Source: an uncultured Oscillospiraceae bacterium (lineage in GTDB: Bacteria; Bacillota; Clostridia; Oscillospirales; Oscillospiraceae). From it: a stretch of 21,041 nt of DNA. Shown in pieces: positions 14,587 through 21,041 of the stretch. The position numbers and the translations under genes are program-made. Within the stretch, counting starts at the first letter, position 1. Every line of letters begins with the position of its first letter. The stretch is taken from positions 1 through 21,041 of the forward strand of contig CAJUSG010000044.1 in assembly GCA_910589085.1 (NCBI GenBank). Reading direction: 5' to 3'. The notes under the pieces are model-generated. The model was not told the origin of the DNA, did not search any database, and saw nothing but the letters and a program-made list of their open reading frames with translations.

Positions 14587-14839
14587 ATCCGAAATCATGG
14601 CGGCTGCCGCAGCCGCTGCCCATATTCTCAAAGATCCGAACGATTTCTTCAATTTTGTAGAAGCATTCTTCGTCATTCAGAGTATCGTCTTTGAGAATAT
14701 GCTGGATCCCGATCAAGGCGCCGTATGAAGCTGCCCCCACAAGCTCCTGCGCGTTGAGCTTCATATCCGGAAATGAAACGCTGATAATAGCCCTCTCGTT
14801 TCTCAAAGCGTGCAGAATGATTTCCTCGTATAGTTCCAT
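14585..14839 (-). CDS. small conserved hypothetical protein (84 aa)
   Basis: This 84-residue acidic protein starts MELYEEIILHALRNERAII and ends with GSGCGSRHDFG. I do not recognise a domain, but the arrangement (FPDMKLNAQELV, a QHIL or similar helix, LNDEECFYKIEEIVRIFE, then a G-rich SRHDFG tail) matches a family of short Firmicutes proteins that I recall being annotated only as hypothetical. A consensus promoter (TTGACA-16-TATAAT at 14886-14859) and GAGGTGA before the ATG show that it is a real gene. It is divergent from an XRE regulator, and both are AT-richer than their surroundings, which suggests a transferred pair. The frame extends to 14935, but that part lies in the promoter. No function is claimed. 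Confidence 0.75.
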   Translation of the reverse strand: MELYEEIILHALRNERAIISVSFPDMKLNAQELVGAASYGALIGIQHILKDDTLNDEECFYKIEEIVRIFENMGSGCGSRHDFG

Positions 14840-14858
14840 GCTTTTCACCTCATGATAT

Positions 14859-14886
14859 ATTATAAGCCAAAAAAGATGAATGTCAA
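14859..14886 (-). promoter_or_regulatory. promoter of the 84-aa protein gene
   Basis: On the minus strand perfect TTGACA (14886-14881) and TATAAT (14864-14859) are separated by 16 bp. The expected start is about 13 bases before the ATG, so the leader is little more than the ribosome binding site. A TCATATGA palindrome at 14890-14897 just upstream may be a regulator site. Confidence 0.8.
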
Positions 14887-14911
14887 TCATCATATGAGTA
14901 AATACAGAGCA

Positions 14912-14940
14912 TTTAGAAAAATATAAAATGACCATATACT
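14912..14940 (+). promoter_or_regulatory. putative promoter of the XRE regulator
   Basis: TTTAGA (14912-14917), a 17-bp spacer and TATACT (14935-14940). The -10 lies 15 bases before the ATG at 14956, so the leader would be very short, as for the divergent gene. Confidence 0.45.
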
Positions 14941-14955
14941 ATTTGTGGTGATTTT

Positions 14956-15183
14956 ATGGATGCTGCCCAGATTGAGAAATACAAGTTATTAGGACTGAAC
15001 GTCGCTTACTATCGGCGCAGACGTGAATTGACGCAGGAACAGTTGGCGGAGATGGTAGATGTTGAGCGGACGCATATCGGAAATCTTGAACTGGCGAGAA
15101 ACGGCGTATCCCTGGACGTGGTTTTTCGTGTGGCGGACGCTTTAGAGATTCCTGTACACAAGCTGTTTGAGTTTCGGGATTGA
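14956..15183 (+). CDS. XRE family helix-turn-helix regulator (75 aa)
   Basis: This 75-residue protein is a single Cro/C1-type DNA-binding domain. LGLNVAYYRRRRELTQEQLA and EMVDVERTHIGNLELARNGV carry the helix-turn-helix, followed by VSLDVVFRVADALEIPVHKLFEF, the usual closing helices. There is no ligand or oligomerisation domain, so it acts as a small dimeric repressor or antirepressor. The ribosome binding site is weak (GGTGAT), and the leader is short. It is divergent from the 84-aa protein gene with overlapping control region, and probably regulates that pair. Base composition is more AT-rich than the flanking housekeeping genes. The target sites are not identified with certainty. Confidence 0.9.
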   Translation: MDAAQIEKYKLLGLNVAYYRRRRELTQEQLAEMVDVERTHIGNLELARNGVSLDVVFRVADALEIPVHKLFEFRD

Positions 15184-15204
15184 GGTAAATCAGAGCAAAA
15201 CAGA

Positions 15205-15235
15205 CCGCGGAGGAGGCGCAGAGCCTCCCCTGCGG
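15205..15235 (+). terminator. possible terminator after the XRE gene
   Basis: Thirteen-base arms (15205-15217 and 15223-15235) pair at 11 of 13 positions around a GCAGA loop. Only CGTTTGC follows, so it is a strong hairpin with a poor T-run. The rest of the gap up to 15348 holds only the weak promoter below. Confidence 0.4.
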
Positions 15236-15289
15236 CGTTTGCATCTCTGAGAGCAGGACAGATTGGTGCGCTTTATACATAACTGGCAC

Positions 15290-15318
15290 TTGTTTTCCGG
15301 CATTTTGTGTGGTAAGCT
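15290..15318 (+). promoter_or_regulatory. weak putative promoter of the sensor operon
   Basis: TTGTTT (15290-15295), a 17-bp spacer and TAAGCT (15313-15318) with a TGG extension. The -10 matches consensus poorly, so it may need an activator or be wrong. Confidence 0.3.
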
Positions 15319-15348
15319 GTTAAAAGAACGACATGGGAGGGCGGAACC

Positions 15349-16464
15349 ATGAAAATAGAGCGGAGAAGCAGAGTGTCCGCTTTGGCGGCGCTGGTGATTT
15401 GCGCGCTTGTGTTACCCCTGAGCGGCTGTGGCCGGGAGGACGTCCCCCCGCCTCCGGAGCAGTCCCGGAGCACCGTGGAGAGCCGTGGGGAGGAGCCCGC
15501 CTCTGAGGTGGTGGTCCACTTCGACCGCCAGCTGGACGGCTACCAGCCCCAGAAGCAGGAATACAATTTTTATTTCACCTATAAAATGGTCCATCCCTGG
15601 TGGGATGCGGTGGCCCTCGGGATTGAGGACGCGGCGCGGCAGTACGAGGGACAGGGAATCATCATCAGCTATGAGTATCTGGCCCCCACCGCCGTCTCCG
15701 CCCAGGACCAGATTGAGCGCATCCGGGCGGCCTCCGGCAGGGGGTTTGACGTCATCGGGGTGGACGTGGCCGATGTGGGCGCGGTGACCCCGGTCATCAA
15801 CGAGCTGACAGCGGCGGGACACAGGGTTATGACCTTCTCCAGCTCCGACGCCTCCCGGGAGGACGGCTGCAGCCGCATCGCCTATGTGGGCAACACCCAC
15901 AACTTTAAGGACGGGGCCGACCTGACCAGAGCCCTGTGCCAGCGCATAGAGTACCGGGGAAAGGTGGCCCTTCTGGTAGGTACGGAGGGCGCGCCCTGCC
16001 ACGAGGAGCGGGCCCTGGGCGCCCGGAGCATTATTGAAAAGTACCCGGATATGGAGCTTGTGGAGATCGCCTACGACGGGGACAGCGTGGAGAATGCCTA
16101 TCAGCTTACCCAGGGCTTTCTGGAGCGCCACGACGACCTGGCGGGGATTATCTGCTGCAATATGAGCAACCCGGTGGGGGCGGCCCGTGCGGTGATTGAG
16201 GCCGGACGGGAGGAGCAGATCGTAATTGTGGGGATGGATCACGACCAGGAGGCGCTGGGCTATCTGCGGGACGGGGTGATCTATGCCCTGGGGGTCCAGG
16301 ACTGCTATTCCATCGGCTTCGATACCGTGCAGGTGGCCATAAAGATTGCCGACGGACACCTGCCCGGCGAGCAATATCCCGAAAAGACAGAGGAGATTAC
16401 CACGATCATATACCAGGACGGCGCCAGGGCCATGCTCCAGACGCTGTACGGCGAGATTGATTGA
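15349..16464 (+). CDS. substrate-binding lipoprotein (sugar-type periplasmic binding protein)
   Basis: The 371-residue protein has a signal peptide with lipobox LSGC (Cys27), a proline-rich linker, and a class I (Peripla_BP_4, ribose/galactose-binding type) domain. The first strand reads YNFYFTYKMVHPWWDAVALG, as in RbsB-like proteins that begin with a strand, turn and HPWW-like ligand contact. Later VIGVDVADVGAVTPVINELT, GKVALLVGTEGAPCHEERA, LAGIICCNMSNPVGAARAVI and VIVGMDHDQEALGYL follow the expected order. No ABC permease or ATPase gene lies in the window. The gene is 22 bp before a hybrid histidine kinase on the same strand, so it probably acts as that kinase's ligand-sensing partner rather than in transport. 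The ribosome binding site is GGGAGG. The ligand is unknown, perhaps a sugar or autoinducer. Confidence 0.9.
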   Translation: MKIERRSRVSALAALVICALVLPLSGCGREDVPPPPEQSRSTVESRGEEPASEVVVHFDRQLDGYQPQKQEYNFYFTYKMVHPWWDAVALGIEDAARQYEGQGIIISYEYLAPTAVSAQDQIERIRAASGRGFDVIGVDVADVGAVTPVINELTAAGHRVMTFSSSDASREDGCSRIAYVGNTHNFKDGADLTRALCQRIEYRGKVALLVGTEGAPCHEERALGARSIIEKYPDMELVEIAYDGDSVENAYQLTQGFLERHDDLAGIICCNMSNPVGAARAVIEAGREEQIVIVGMDHDQEALGYLRDGVIYALGVQDCYSIGFDTVQVAIKIADGHLPGEQYPEKTEEITTIIYQDGARAMLQTLYGEID

Positions 16465-16486
16465 GAGGAGCGCGGCGGGAGAAAAC

Positions 16487-19400
16487 ATGGAACAGACACA
16501 GCATAACAGTGCCAAGGGGAGGCCGCGTACCATCGCCTCCGCCATCTGGGGCGGCATAATTGTCGCGGCCATTCTGCTGATTACTACGGTCTGGGTGTCC
16601 AACAGCGCCAGGGCGGGTACAAAGCAGGCGGTGGCCAGGGTCAGCGAGTTTTATCTGGAGGAGCTGGCCGGGCGCAGAGCCCAGGTGGTCTCCGAAGAGC
16701 TGAAAAACAATTTTGTCTACATAGAGAACGCCCTGAGCGTTCTGGAGCCGGCCGACCTGGAGTCCCAGGAGGCCCTGCGCCGCTTTCTGGGGCGTACAAA
16801 GCGGCTGTACGGCGTGGATAAATTCGCCCTGGTGGATGAGAACGGTATCGTTTATACCGAGCGCAGCACCGCATCCGGCCTGAGCAGGTACAGCTTTCTC
16901 TCTGAGGAGCTGACAGAGCCGGTAATCAGCATGTCCAACCTCTATGGGGCTCAAAAGCAGGTGGTCCTGGCGGTTCCCGTGGACAATATCTCCTTCCAGG
17001 GGACGCCGATCAAAGTGTGCTTTATCCAGCTCAATATCGCGGAGATGCTCAGCTCCCTCACGCTGCAGACCAACGACAATGAGACCTACTGCAACCTGTA
17101 CTACCGCAATGGGGAGAGCCTGACCAATGACAGCTTTGGCTATCTCACCGCCGGGCAGAACCTTCTGACCGCCATGCGGGACGCGGAGATGGAGGAGGGC
17201 TCCAGCTGCGAGCGGCTGTTGGAGGACTTTTCCCAGGGCGGGCTGGGGCAGATATCCTTCCACTACCGGGGGGTCCGTGAGGACCTGTGCTACATTCCGG
17301 TGGAGGGCACCAACTGGATGCTGACCATTTTGATTCGGGACAATGTCATCAGCGATCAGATCAGCTCCATCAGCTACGGGATGATCCGCCGCGGCATCAT
17401 TCAGATCGTCGTCACCATGCTGGCCATGCTGGGGGTGTTCCTGGCGCTGATTGCCCAGTCGCGGAGGAATGCGAGGGTCCTTCTGGAGCAGGAGAAGGCG
17501 GACGCCGACAGAATCAGAAAAGCCTATGCCCAGGTGGCCCGGCAGCAGACGGCTATGGATATTATCCACGCCGCTATGGGCTCCGGCCTGTGGAGCATGG
17601 ACTTTGACGGGAGGGGGCGGATGACCGCCTGCACATGGTCAGAGGTGTTCCGGGAGATGCTGGGCTACCACAGCGAGGAGGAGTTCCCCAACCGGCTGGA
17701 GTCCTGGTCTGATCTGCTCCACGAGGAGGACAAGGAGCGGGTGCTCCGGGAATATTGGAACACTGTAAACGACTATACCGGCGAAAAAACTTACGATGTG
17801 GAGTACCGCCTGCTCACCCGCCATGCCGGGTGGCGGTGGTTTCGTGCCGCCGGCCGGCTGTCCCGGCGGGAGGACGGCTCCCCCATCACCTTTGTGGGCC
17901 TGTTTTTGGACATTGACGATGCGAAGGAGATGGCCGAACAGCTGGAAAGGCAGAAGGTGGACCTCCAGGACGCGCTGGCCGCAGCCCAGCACGCCAACAA
18001 GGCGAAGACGACCTTCCTGAACAATATGTCCCACGACATCAGAACCCCCATGAACGCCATCATCGGCTTTACCTCCCTGGCGGCGGCCCACATCGACAAT
18101 GCGGAGCAGGTGCAGGGCTATCTGGCCAAGATCACCACGTCCAGCAACCATCTGCTCAGCCTGATAAATGACGTTCTGGATATGAGCCGCATTGAGAGCG
18201 GAAAGGTGAAAATTGAGGAGAAGGAGACCTCCCTCCCGGAGATCATGCACGACCTGAAGACCATTGTGCAGGCGGACATCACGGCCAAGCAGCTGGAATT
18301 TTACATTGACACCGCGGATGTGGTAAATGAAAATGTGCTGTGCGACAAGCTCCGGCTGAACCAGATTCTGCTGAATCTGCTGAGCAACGCCATGAAATTT
18401 ACCATGCCGGGGGGCATTGTCAGCGTGCGTGTTCTGCAGAAGATGACGGCGGCGGAGGGCTGCGCGGCCTATGAGTTCCAGGTGAAGGACACCGGCATCG
18501 GGATGGGCAAGGAGTTTCTGGCCCATGTCTTTGACCCCTTTGAGCGGGAGCGGACCAGCACAATCAGCGGAATCCAGGGGACGGGTCTGGGAATGGCCAT
18601 CACCAAAAATATTGTGGACATGATGGGCGGCACAATCTCCGTGGTCAGCGAGGAGGGGAAAGGCACCACCTTCACGGTATCCCTGGAGCTGAAGACCTGC
18701 TCCGGCCCGGTCCGGCAGGAGGCGATTCCCGAGCTGCAGGGGCTGCGGGCCCTGGTGGCCGATGACGACTTCAACACCTGCTCCAGCGTGACCAAGATGC
18801 TCTCCACCATCGGGATGCGGCCCGACTGGACCACCTCCGGCAAGGAGGCGGTGCTCCGGACCAAGCTGGCGTGGGAGCAGGGCGACGAGTTTGCCGTGTT
18901 TATCATCGACTGGCTGATGCCCGATATGAACGGCATCGAGGTGGTTCGGCGCATCCGGGCGATCATCGGGGAGGATAAGCCCATCATCATTCTGACCGCC
19001 TACGACTGGTTCGACATTGAGCAGGAAGCCCGGGACGCGGGTGTGACGGCCTTCTGTTCAAAGCCGATCTTCCTGTCGGAGCTGAGAGAGCTGCTGGCCT
19101 CCCCCTTCGCCAGCCAGCAGGGGCAGACTGCTGAGGAGCATGGCCCCGTCTGCTTTGAGGGCAAGAGAATCTTCCTGGTGGAGGACAATGAGCTGAATCA
19201 GGAGATTGCTGTGGCGATTCTGGAGGGAGCCGGTTTTGTGGTGGACGTGGCGGATGACGGCGCGGCCGCGGTGGAGCGGCTGAAGACGGCCGGGCACGGC
19301 CGGTATGATCTGGTTTTGATGGACATTCAGATGCCGATAATGAACGGCTATGAGGCGACCAGGCGGATCCGGGCGCTGGACGACCCGGAGCTGAGAGAGA

Positions 19401-19537
19401 TACCCATCATCGCCATGACGGCCAACGCCTTTGACGAGGACAGAAAGGCGGCGCTGGAGGCGGGAATGAATGGGCATATTGCCAAGCCCATTGACGTTCC
19501 CAAGCTGATGGAGCTTTTGACAGAAATTTTGAAGTGA
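16487..19537 (+). CDS. hybrid sensor histidine kinase with PAS and two receiver domains
   Basis: The 1016-residue protein has a short cytoplasmic N terminus, membrane helix 1 (~16-36), an extracytoplasmic domain (~40-300) of Cache-like form, membrane helix 2 (~300-325), and a PAS domain (~365-485). HisKA carries His516 in MSHDIRTP, and the ATPase domain has N-box NLLSNAMKF with DTGIGMG and GTGLGMAI. Two receiver domains end it: the first with phosphoacceptor Asp808 (FIIDWLMPDMNG) and the second with Asp946 (LMDIQMPIMNG) and KPID. There is no HPt or DNA-binding output domain. I start at ATG 16487, preceded by GGGAG; an in-frame extension to 16346 would overlap the binding-protein gene without support. 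It is cotranscribed with the lipoprotein. Its stop TGA overlaps a GTG that opens the truncated nhaC frame. Confidence 0.92.
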   Translation: MEQTQHNSAKGRPRTIASAIWGGIIVAAILLITTVWVSNSARAGTKQAVARVSEFYLEELAGRRAQVVSEELKNNFVYIENALSVLEPADLESQEALRRFLGRTKRLYGVDKFALVDENGIVYTERSTASGLSRYSFLSEELTEPVISMSNLYGAQKQVVLAVPVDNISFQGTPIKVCFIQLNIAEMLSSLTLQTNDNETYCNLYYRNGESLTNDSFGYLTAGQNLLTAMRDAEMEEGSSCERLLEDFSQGGLGQISFHYRGVREDLCYIPVEGTNWMLTILIRDNVISDQISSISYGMIRRGIIQIVVTMLAMLGVFLALIAQSRRNARVLLEQEKADADRIRKAYAQVARQQTAMDIIHAAMGSGLWSMDFDGRGRMTACTWSEVFREMLGYHSEEEFPNRLESWSDLLHEEDKERVLREYWNTVNDYTGEKTYDVEYRLLTRHAGWRWFRAAGRLSRREDGSPITFVGLFLDIDDAKEMAEQLERQKVDLQDALAAAQHANKAKTTFLNNMSHDIRTPMNAIIGFTSLAAAHIDNAEQVQGYLAKITTSSNHLLSLINDVLDMSRIESGKVKIEEKETSLPEIMHDLKTIVQADITAKQLEFYIDTADVVNENVLCDKLRLNQILLNLLSNAMKFTMPGGIVSVRVLQKMTAAEGCAAYEFQVKDTGIGMGKEFLAHVFDPFERERTSTISGIQGTGLGMAITKNIVDMMGGTISVVSEEGKGTTFTVSLELKTCSGPVRQEAIPELQGLRALVADDDFNTCSSVTKMLSTIGMRPDWTTSGKEAVLRTKLAWEQGDEFAVFIIDWLMPDMNGIEVVRRIRAIIGEDKPIIILTAYDWFDIEQEARDAGVTAFCSKPIFLSELRELLASPFASQQGQTAEEHGPVCFEGKRIFLVEDNELNQEIAVAILEGAGFVVDVADDGAAAVERLKTAGHGRYDLVLMDIQMPIMNGYEATRRIRALDDPELREIPIIAMTANAFDEDRKAALEAGMNGHIAKPIDVPKLMELLTEILK

Positions 19538-20490
19538 CGGAAAACCGCAGTATCGGAAAAGAGACGCTCTCCCCCTTCTCCGACACCACCATGCTGGCCC
19601 CTGTGGCCGCCGGCTGCGACCTGTATGACCACATCAAGCACATGATCTACACCACCGGCTCCGCCACCATTTTGTCCATCGTCGTATACGCCGTGGTGGG
19701 CCTCACGCTGCCCAAGGAGAGCATGGCCAGCCCCGAACTGGTCCAGCAGATGCTGGGCACCCTGGAGACCATGTTCCACTTCAACCCGATTCTGCTCCTT
19801 CCCCCGGTTGTGGTACTGCTGGGCGCCTTTTTCCATAAGCCCACCGTGCCCTGTATGCTCCTCGCCTCTGTGCTGGCGATTGTTATGGGTATGGTCTTTC
19901 AGGGCTTCTCCTTCGCCACCGGCATGACCGCCTTTTACAGCGGCTTCAATGTCTCCATGACCGGCTTCTCCGGCGAGGTCATTCCCCAGATCAACACCCT
20001 GCTCAACCGGGGCGGCCTGATGGGAATGATGAGCACCATCCTGCTGATTTTCTGCGCCTTCGCCTTCGGCGGCATCTACTCCAAGAGCGGCTGCATTGCC
20101 GTCATCCTGGAGCAGCTGATGAAGGGCATCCGGAGCGTGGGCAGTCTGGTCAGCTCCACCGTGCTGGCCACCATCTTTATGAGCCTGGTTACAGGCAGCT
20201 CCTACCTGGCCATCCTGGTGCCCGGCGAGATGTTTGCCCCCGCCTTCGACCAGTTTGGCCTGCACCGCAAAAACCTGTCCCGCACCCTGGAGGACGCGGG
20301 TACCTGCGTAGTGCCCCTGGTGCCCTGGGCGGTGGCCGGAACCTATATGGCCAACACTCTGGGCGTGTCTACCGTGGCCTATCTGCCCTGGGCGGTGCTG
20401 TGCTACTCCAGCTTTGTCTTCGCGATCATCTTCGGCTTCACCGGCCTGACCATGAAAAAGGCGGATGACACGCCGTTGAGAGGGAAATAA
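19534..20490 (+). CDS. nhaC: NhaC family Na+/H+ antiporter, 5'-truncated (possible pseudogene)
   Basis: The 318 codons give only the C-terminal two thirds of an NhaC-type antiporter. Homology starts around codon 11 with LSPFSDTTMLAPVAAGCDLY, which in full-length proteins follows about 150 residues with the first several helices. The remainder, from HIKHMIYTTG to the last helix, looks intact, with helices, FCAFAFGGIYSKSG, and SLVTGSSYLAILVPGEMF. The GTG at 19534 overlaps the kinase stop as GTGA but has no clear ribosome binding site, and the first ten codons do not look NhaC-like. Thus the frame may be a relic after deletion or insertion, or a mis-joined contig. It is followed by the thrS promoter with no terminator of its own. 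The antiporter function is unlikely unless an upstream part is elsewhere. Confidence 0.75.
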   Translation: MTENRSIGKETLSPFSDTTMLAPVAAGCDLYDHIKHMIYTTGSATILSIVVYAVVGLTLPKESMASPELVQQMLGTLETMFHFNPILLLPPVVVLLGAFFHKPTVPCMLLASVLAIVMGMVFQGFSFATGMTAFYSGFNVSMTGFSGEVIPQINTLLNRGGLMGMMSTILLIFCAFAFGGIYSKSGCIAVILEQLMKGIRSVGSLVSSTVLATIFMSLVTGSSYLAILVPGEMFAPAFDQFGLHRKNLSRTLEDAGTCVVPLVPWAVAGTYMANTLGVSTVAYLPWAVLCYSSFVFAIIFGFTGLTMKKADDTPLRGK

Positions 20491-20525
20491 TATTTCCCAT
20501 AGCTGAGGTTTGCGGAGAATGGCGC

Positions 20526-20554
20526 TTGACAGATTCCCCGGGCGGTGATATAGT
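20526..20554 (+). promoter_or_regulatory. promoter of thrS
   Basis: Perfect TTGACA (20526-20531), a 17-bp spacer and TATAGT (20549-20554) with a preceding TGA. Transcription would start near 20561, just ahead of the T-box leader. Confidence 0.88.
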
Positions 20555-20564
20555 GGCCTTGTAA

Positions 20565-20795
20565 AAATGGCTTTGACGGAGAAGAGGCTGTGGAAAACCG
20601 CCCAGAGAGGGACGCCAGGTGCTGGAAGCGTCCTGCGGAAGAACCGGCCGGTACCACTCCGGAGCTGCCCGGGAGGACCGGGCCGGGCCCTCCCGTTACA
20701 GAGGACACGAGCGACGGCGAGAGCCGTAAGCAGGGTGGAACCGTGGGACTTTGCCGTCTCACCCCTGAATTTCTCAGGGGTGAGGCGTTTTGTTT
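20565..20795 (+). promoter_or_regulatory. T-box riboswitch (threonine specificity) before thrS
   Basis: The leader has the T-box sequence AAGCAGGGTGGAACCGTGGG (20728-20747), and a rho-independent terminator at its 3' end. Stem I can be drawn with base pairs 20577-20581 / 20657-20661 and, above the specifier loop, 20586-20590 / 20645-20649. Between them on the 3' side lies GGTACCA, placing ACC (20653-20655), a threonine codon, followed by a purine, at the specifier position. AGAGAGGGACG (20594-20604) is the usual AG-bulge region. Uncharged tRNA-Thr would bind here and at the TGGA bulge, allowing antitermination. The codon assignment is my drawing by eye, but it agrees with the downstream thrS. 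Confidence 0.93.
20755..20791 (+). terminator. T-box terminator
   Basis: Fourteen-base arms (20755-20768 and 20774-20787), with one T-G wobble and a 5-base loop, are followed by TTTTGTTTTG. The competing antiterminator would use AGGGTG (20732-20737) with CACCCCT (20760-20766). Confidence 0.9.
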
Positions 20796-20820
20796 TGCCC
20801 CGAAATATCCGGTGCCATTT

Positions 20821-20903
20821 TGTAGGGCGCGACGACTCCGGCGCGCCGTTCAAAGGGCGCCCGTTCCCAGCGAAGCGGCGGGCCGAGGTCGTCCCGCCCT
20901 ACA
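20821..20903. repeat. palindromic repeat, copy 3 (B part only)
   Basis: The 83-bp element begins TGTAGGGCGCGACGACTCCG and ends CGAGGTCGTCCCGCCCTACA, the same inverted ends as part B of copies 1 and 2. It lacks part A. It lies between the T-box terminator and the thrS ribosome binding site, so it is included in every readthrough thrS mRNA and can form a long hairpin there. Its middle includes GCGAAGC. Confidence 0.8.
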
Positions 20904-20926
20904 GAAAACACATGGAGGTAATTTCA

Positions 20927-21041
20927 ATGTCCGAAGAAAATCTGTACACCTTTGAAAATGAGGAGTACCGCCGCACCTACTGGCACACCTGCTCCCACGT
21001 GCTGGCCCAGGCCATGAAGCGGCTCCACCCGGAGGTGAAGC
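20927..21041 (+). CDS. thrS: threonine--tRNA ligase, 5' part, without TGS domain
   Basis: Only the first 38 codons are in the window. The start MSEENLYTFENEEYRRTYW is followed by HTCSHVLAQAMKRLHP, the HxxxH motif (His20 and His24) that opens the ThrS N2 editing domain. In E. coli ThrS the matching His pair lies near residue 73 after a TGS domain of ~60 residues, so this protein starts directly at N2 and lacks TGS. AGGAGGT-like ATGGAGGT (20913-20920) supports the ATG. The T-box upstream with an ACC specifier independently points to threonine. The catalytic and anticodon domains lie beyond the window. A further thrS with TGS may exist elsewhere. Confidence 0.85.
   Translation, partial: MSEENLYTFENEEYRRTYWHTCSHVLAQAMKRLHPEVK

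Noticed and set aside
12406..14676. 756-codon open frame on the minus strand, opposite the EF-G-like gene
   Set aside because: It is a shadow caused by high GC at third positions. The predicted protein is Gly/His/Leu/Val-rich without domain order, while the plus strand encodes a complete five-domain GTPase.
16346..16486. N-terminal extension of the histidine kinase overlapping the binding protein
   Set aside because: No ribosome binding site, an unlikely basic/Pro-rich peptide, and a good ATG with GGGAG at 16487.
19348..20853. 501-codon minus-strand frame over the kinase end, nhaC and T-box
   Set aside because: Low-complexity Gly/Gln/His-rich product, no ribosome binding site, and it crosses a T-box leader and two well-supported genes.

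Overview
The window looks like a GC-rich Firmicute of the Oscillospiraceae type (Flavonifractor / Lawsonibacter / Pseudoflavonifractor-like gut anaerobe). The grounds are consensus Gram-positive promoters and AGGAGG-type ribosome binding sites, a T-box leader before thrS, DegV and DUF4358 proteins, an EF-G-like paralogue of the clostridial type, an ECF sigma/anti-sigma pair, and palindromic intergenic repeats. The genus is my inference; the sequence alone does not prove it. I saw no rRNA, tRNA, CRISPR array, phage genes or transposase.

Left part (1-6100): the 3' end of hflX, a GNAT acetyltransferase, and a DegV protein with its own promoter and terminator. Then comes a two-gene envelope unit, a membrane-anchored SGNH hydrolase overlapping a DUF4358 lipoprotein. 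It converges at a shared hairpin terminator with a minus-strand pair, a metallophosphoesterase followed by a DUF2156 (LPG-synthase C-domain-like) protein.

Middle (6100-10700): a minus-strand TetR regulator and MFS exporter, each with a matching palindromic operator, behind a DUF815 AAA+ ATPase gene. The ATPase gene is divergent from a DusB-type tRNA-dihydrouridine synthase gene. The two divergent promoters use the same bases as their -35 boxes. The dus leader carries a copy of a palindromic repeat whose relatives lie at 7425-7556 and 20821-20903.

10680-14600: a 179-bp multi-hairpin repeat element, an ECF sigma factor and its zinc-finger anti-sigma factor, then an EF-G-like GTPase with altered G motifs under a near-consensus promoter.

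Right part (14585-21041): an AT-richer two-gene module (a small unknown protein and an XRE regulator, divergent), then a substrate-binding lipoprotein coupled to a hybrid histidine kinase with two receiver domains. The kinase stop codon overlaps a 5'-truncated nhaC. The window ends with a promoter, a complete threonine T-box leader with terminator, a repeat copy, and the start of a ThrS lacking the N-terminal TGS domain. The most unusual items are the shared -35 divergent promoter, the hairpin repeats in translation-gene leaders, the kinase/nhaC junction, and the solitary binding-protein/kinase sensor. I found no clearly new defence or biosynthetic system.
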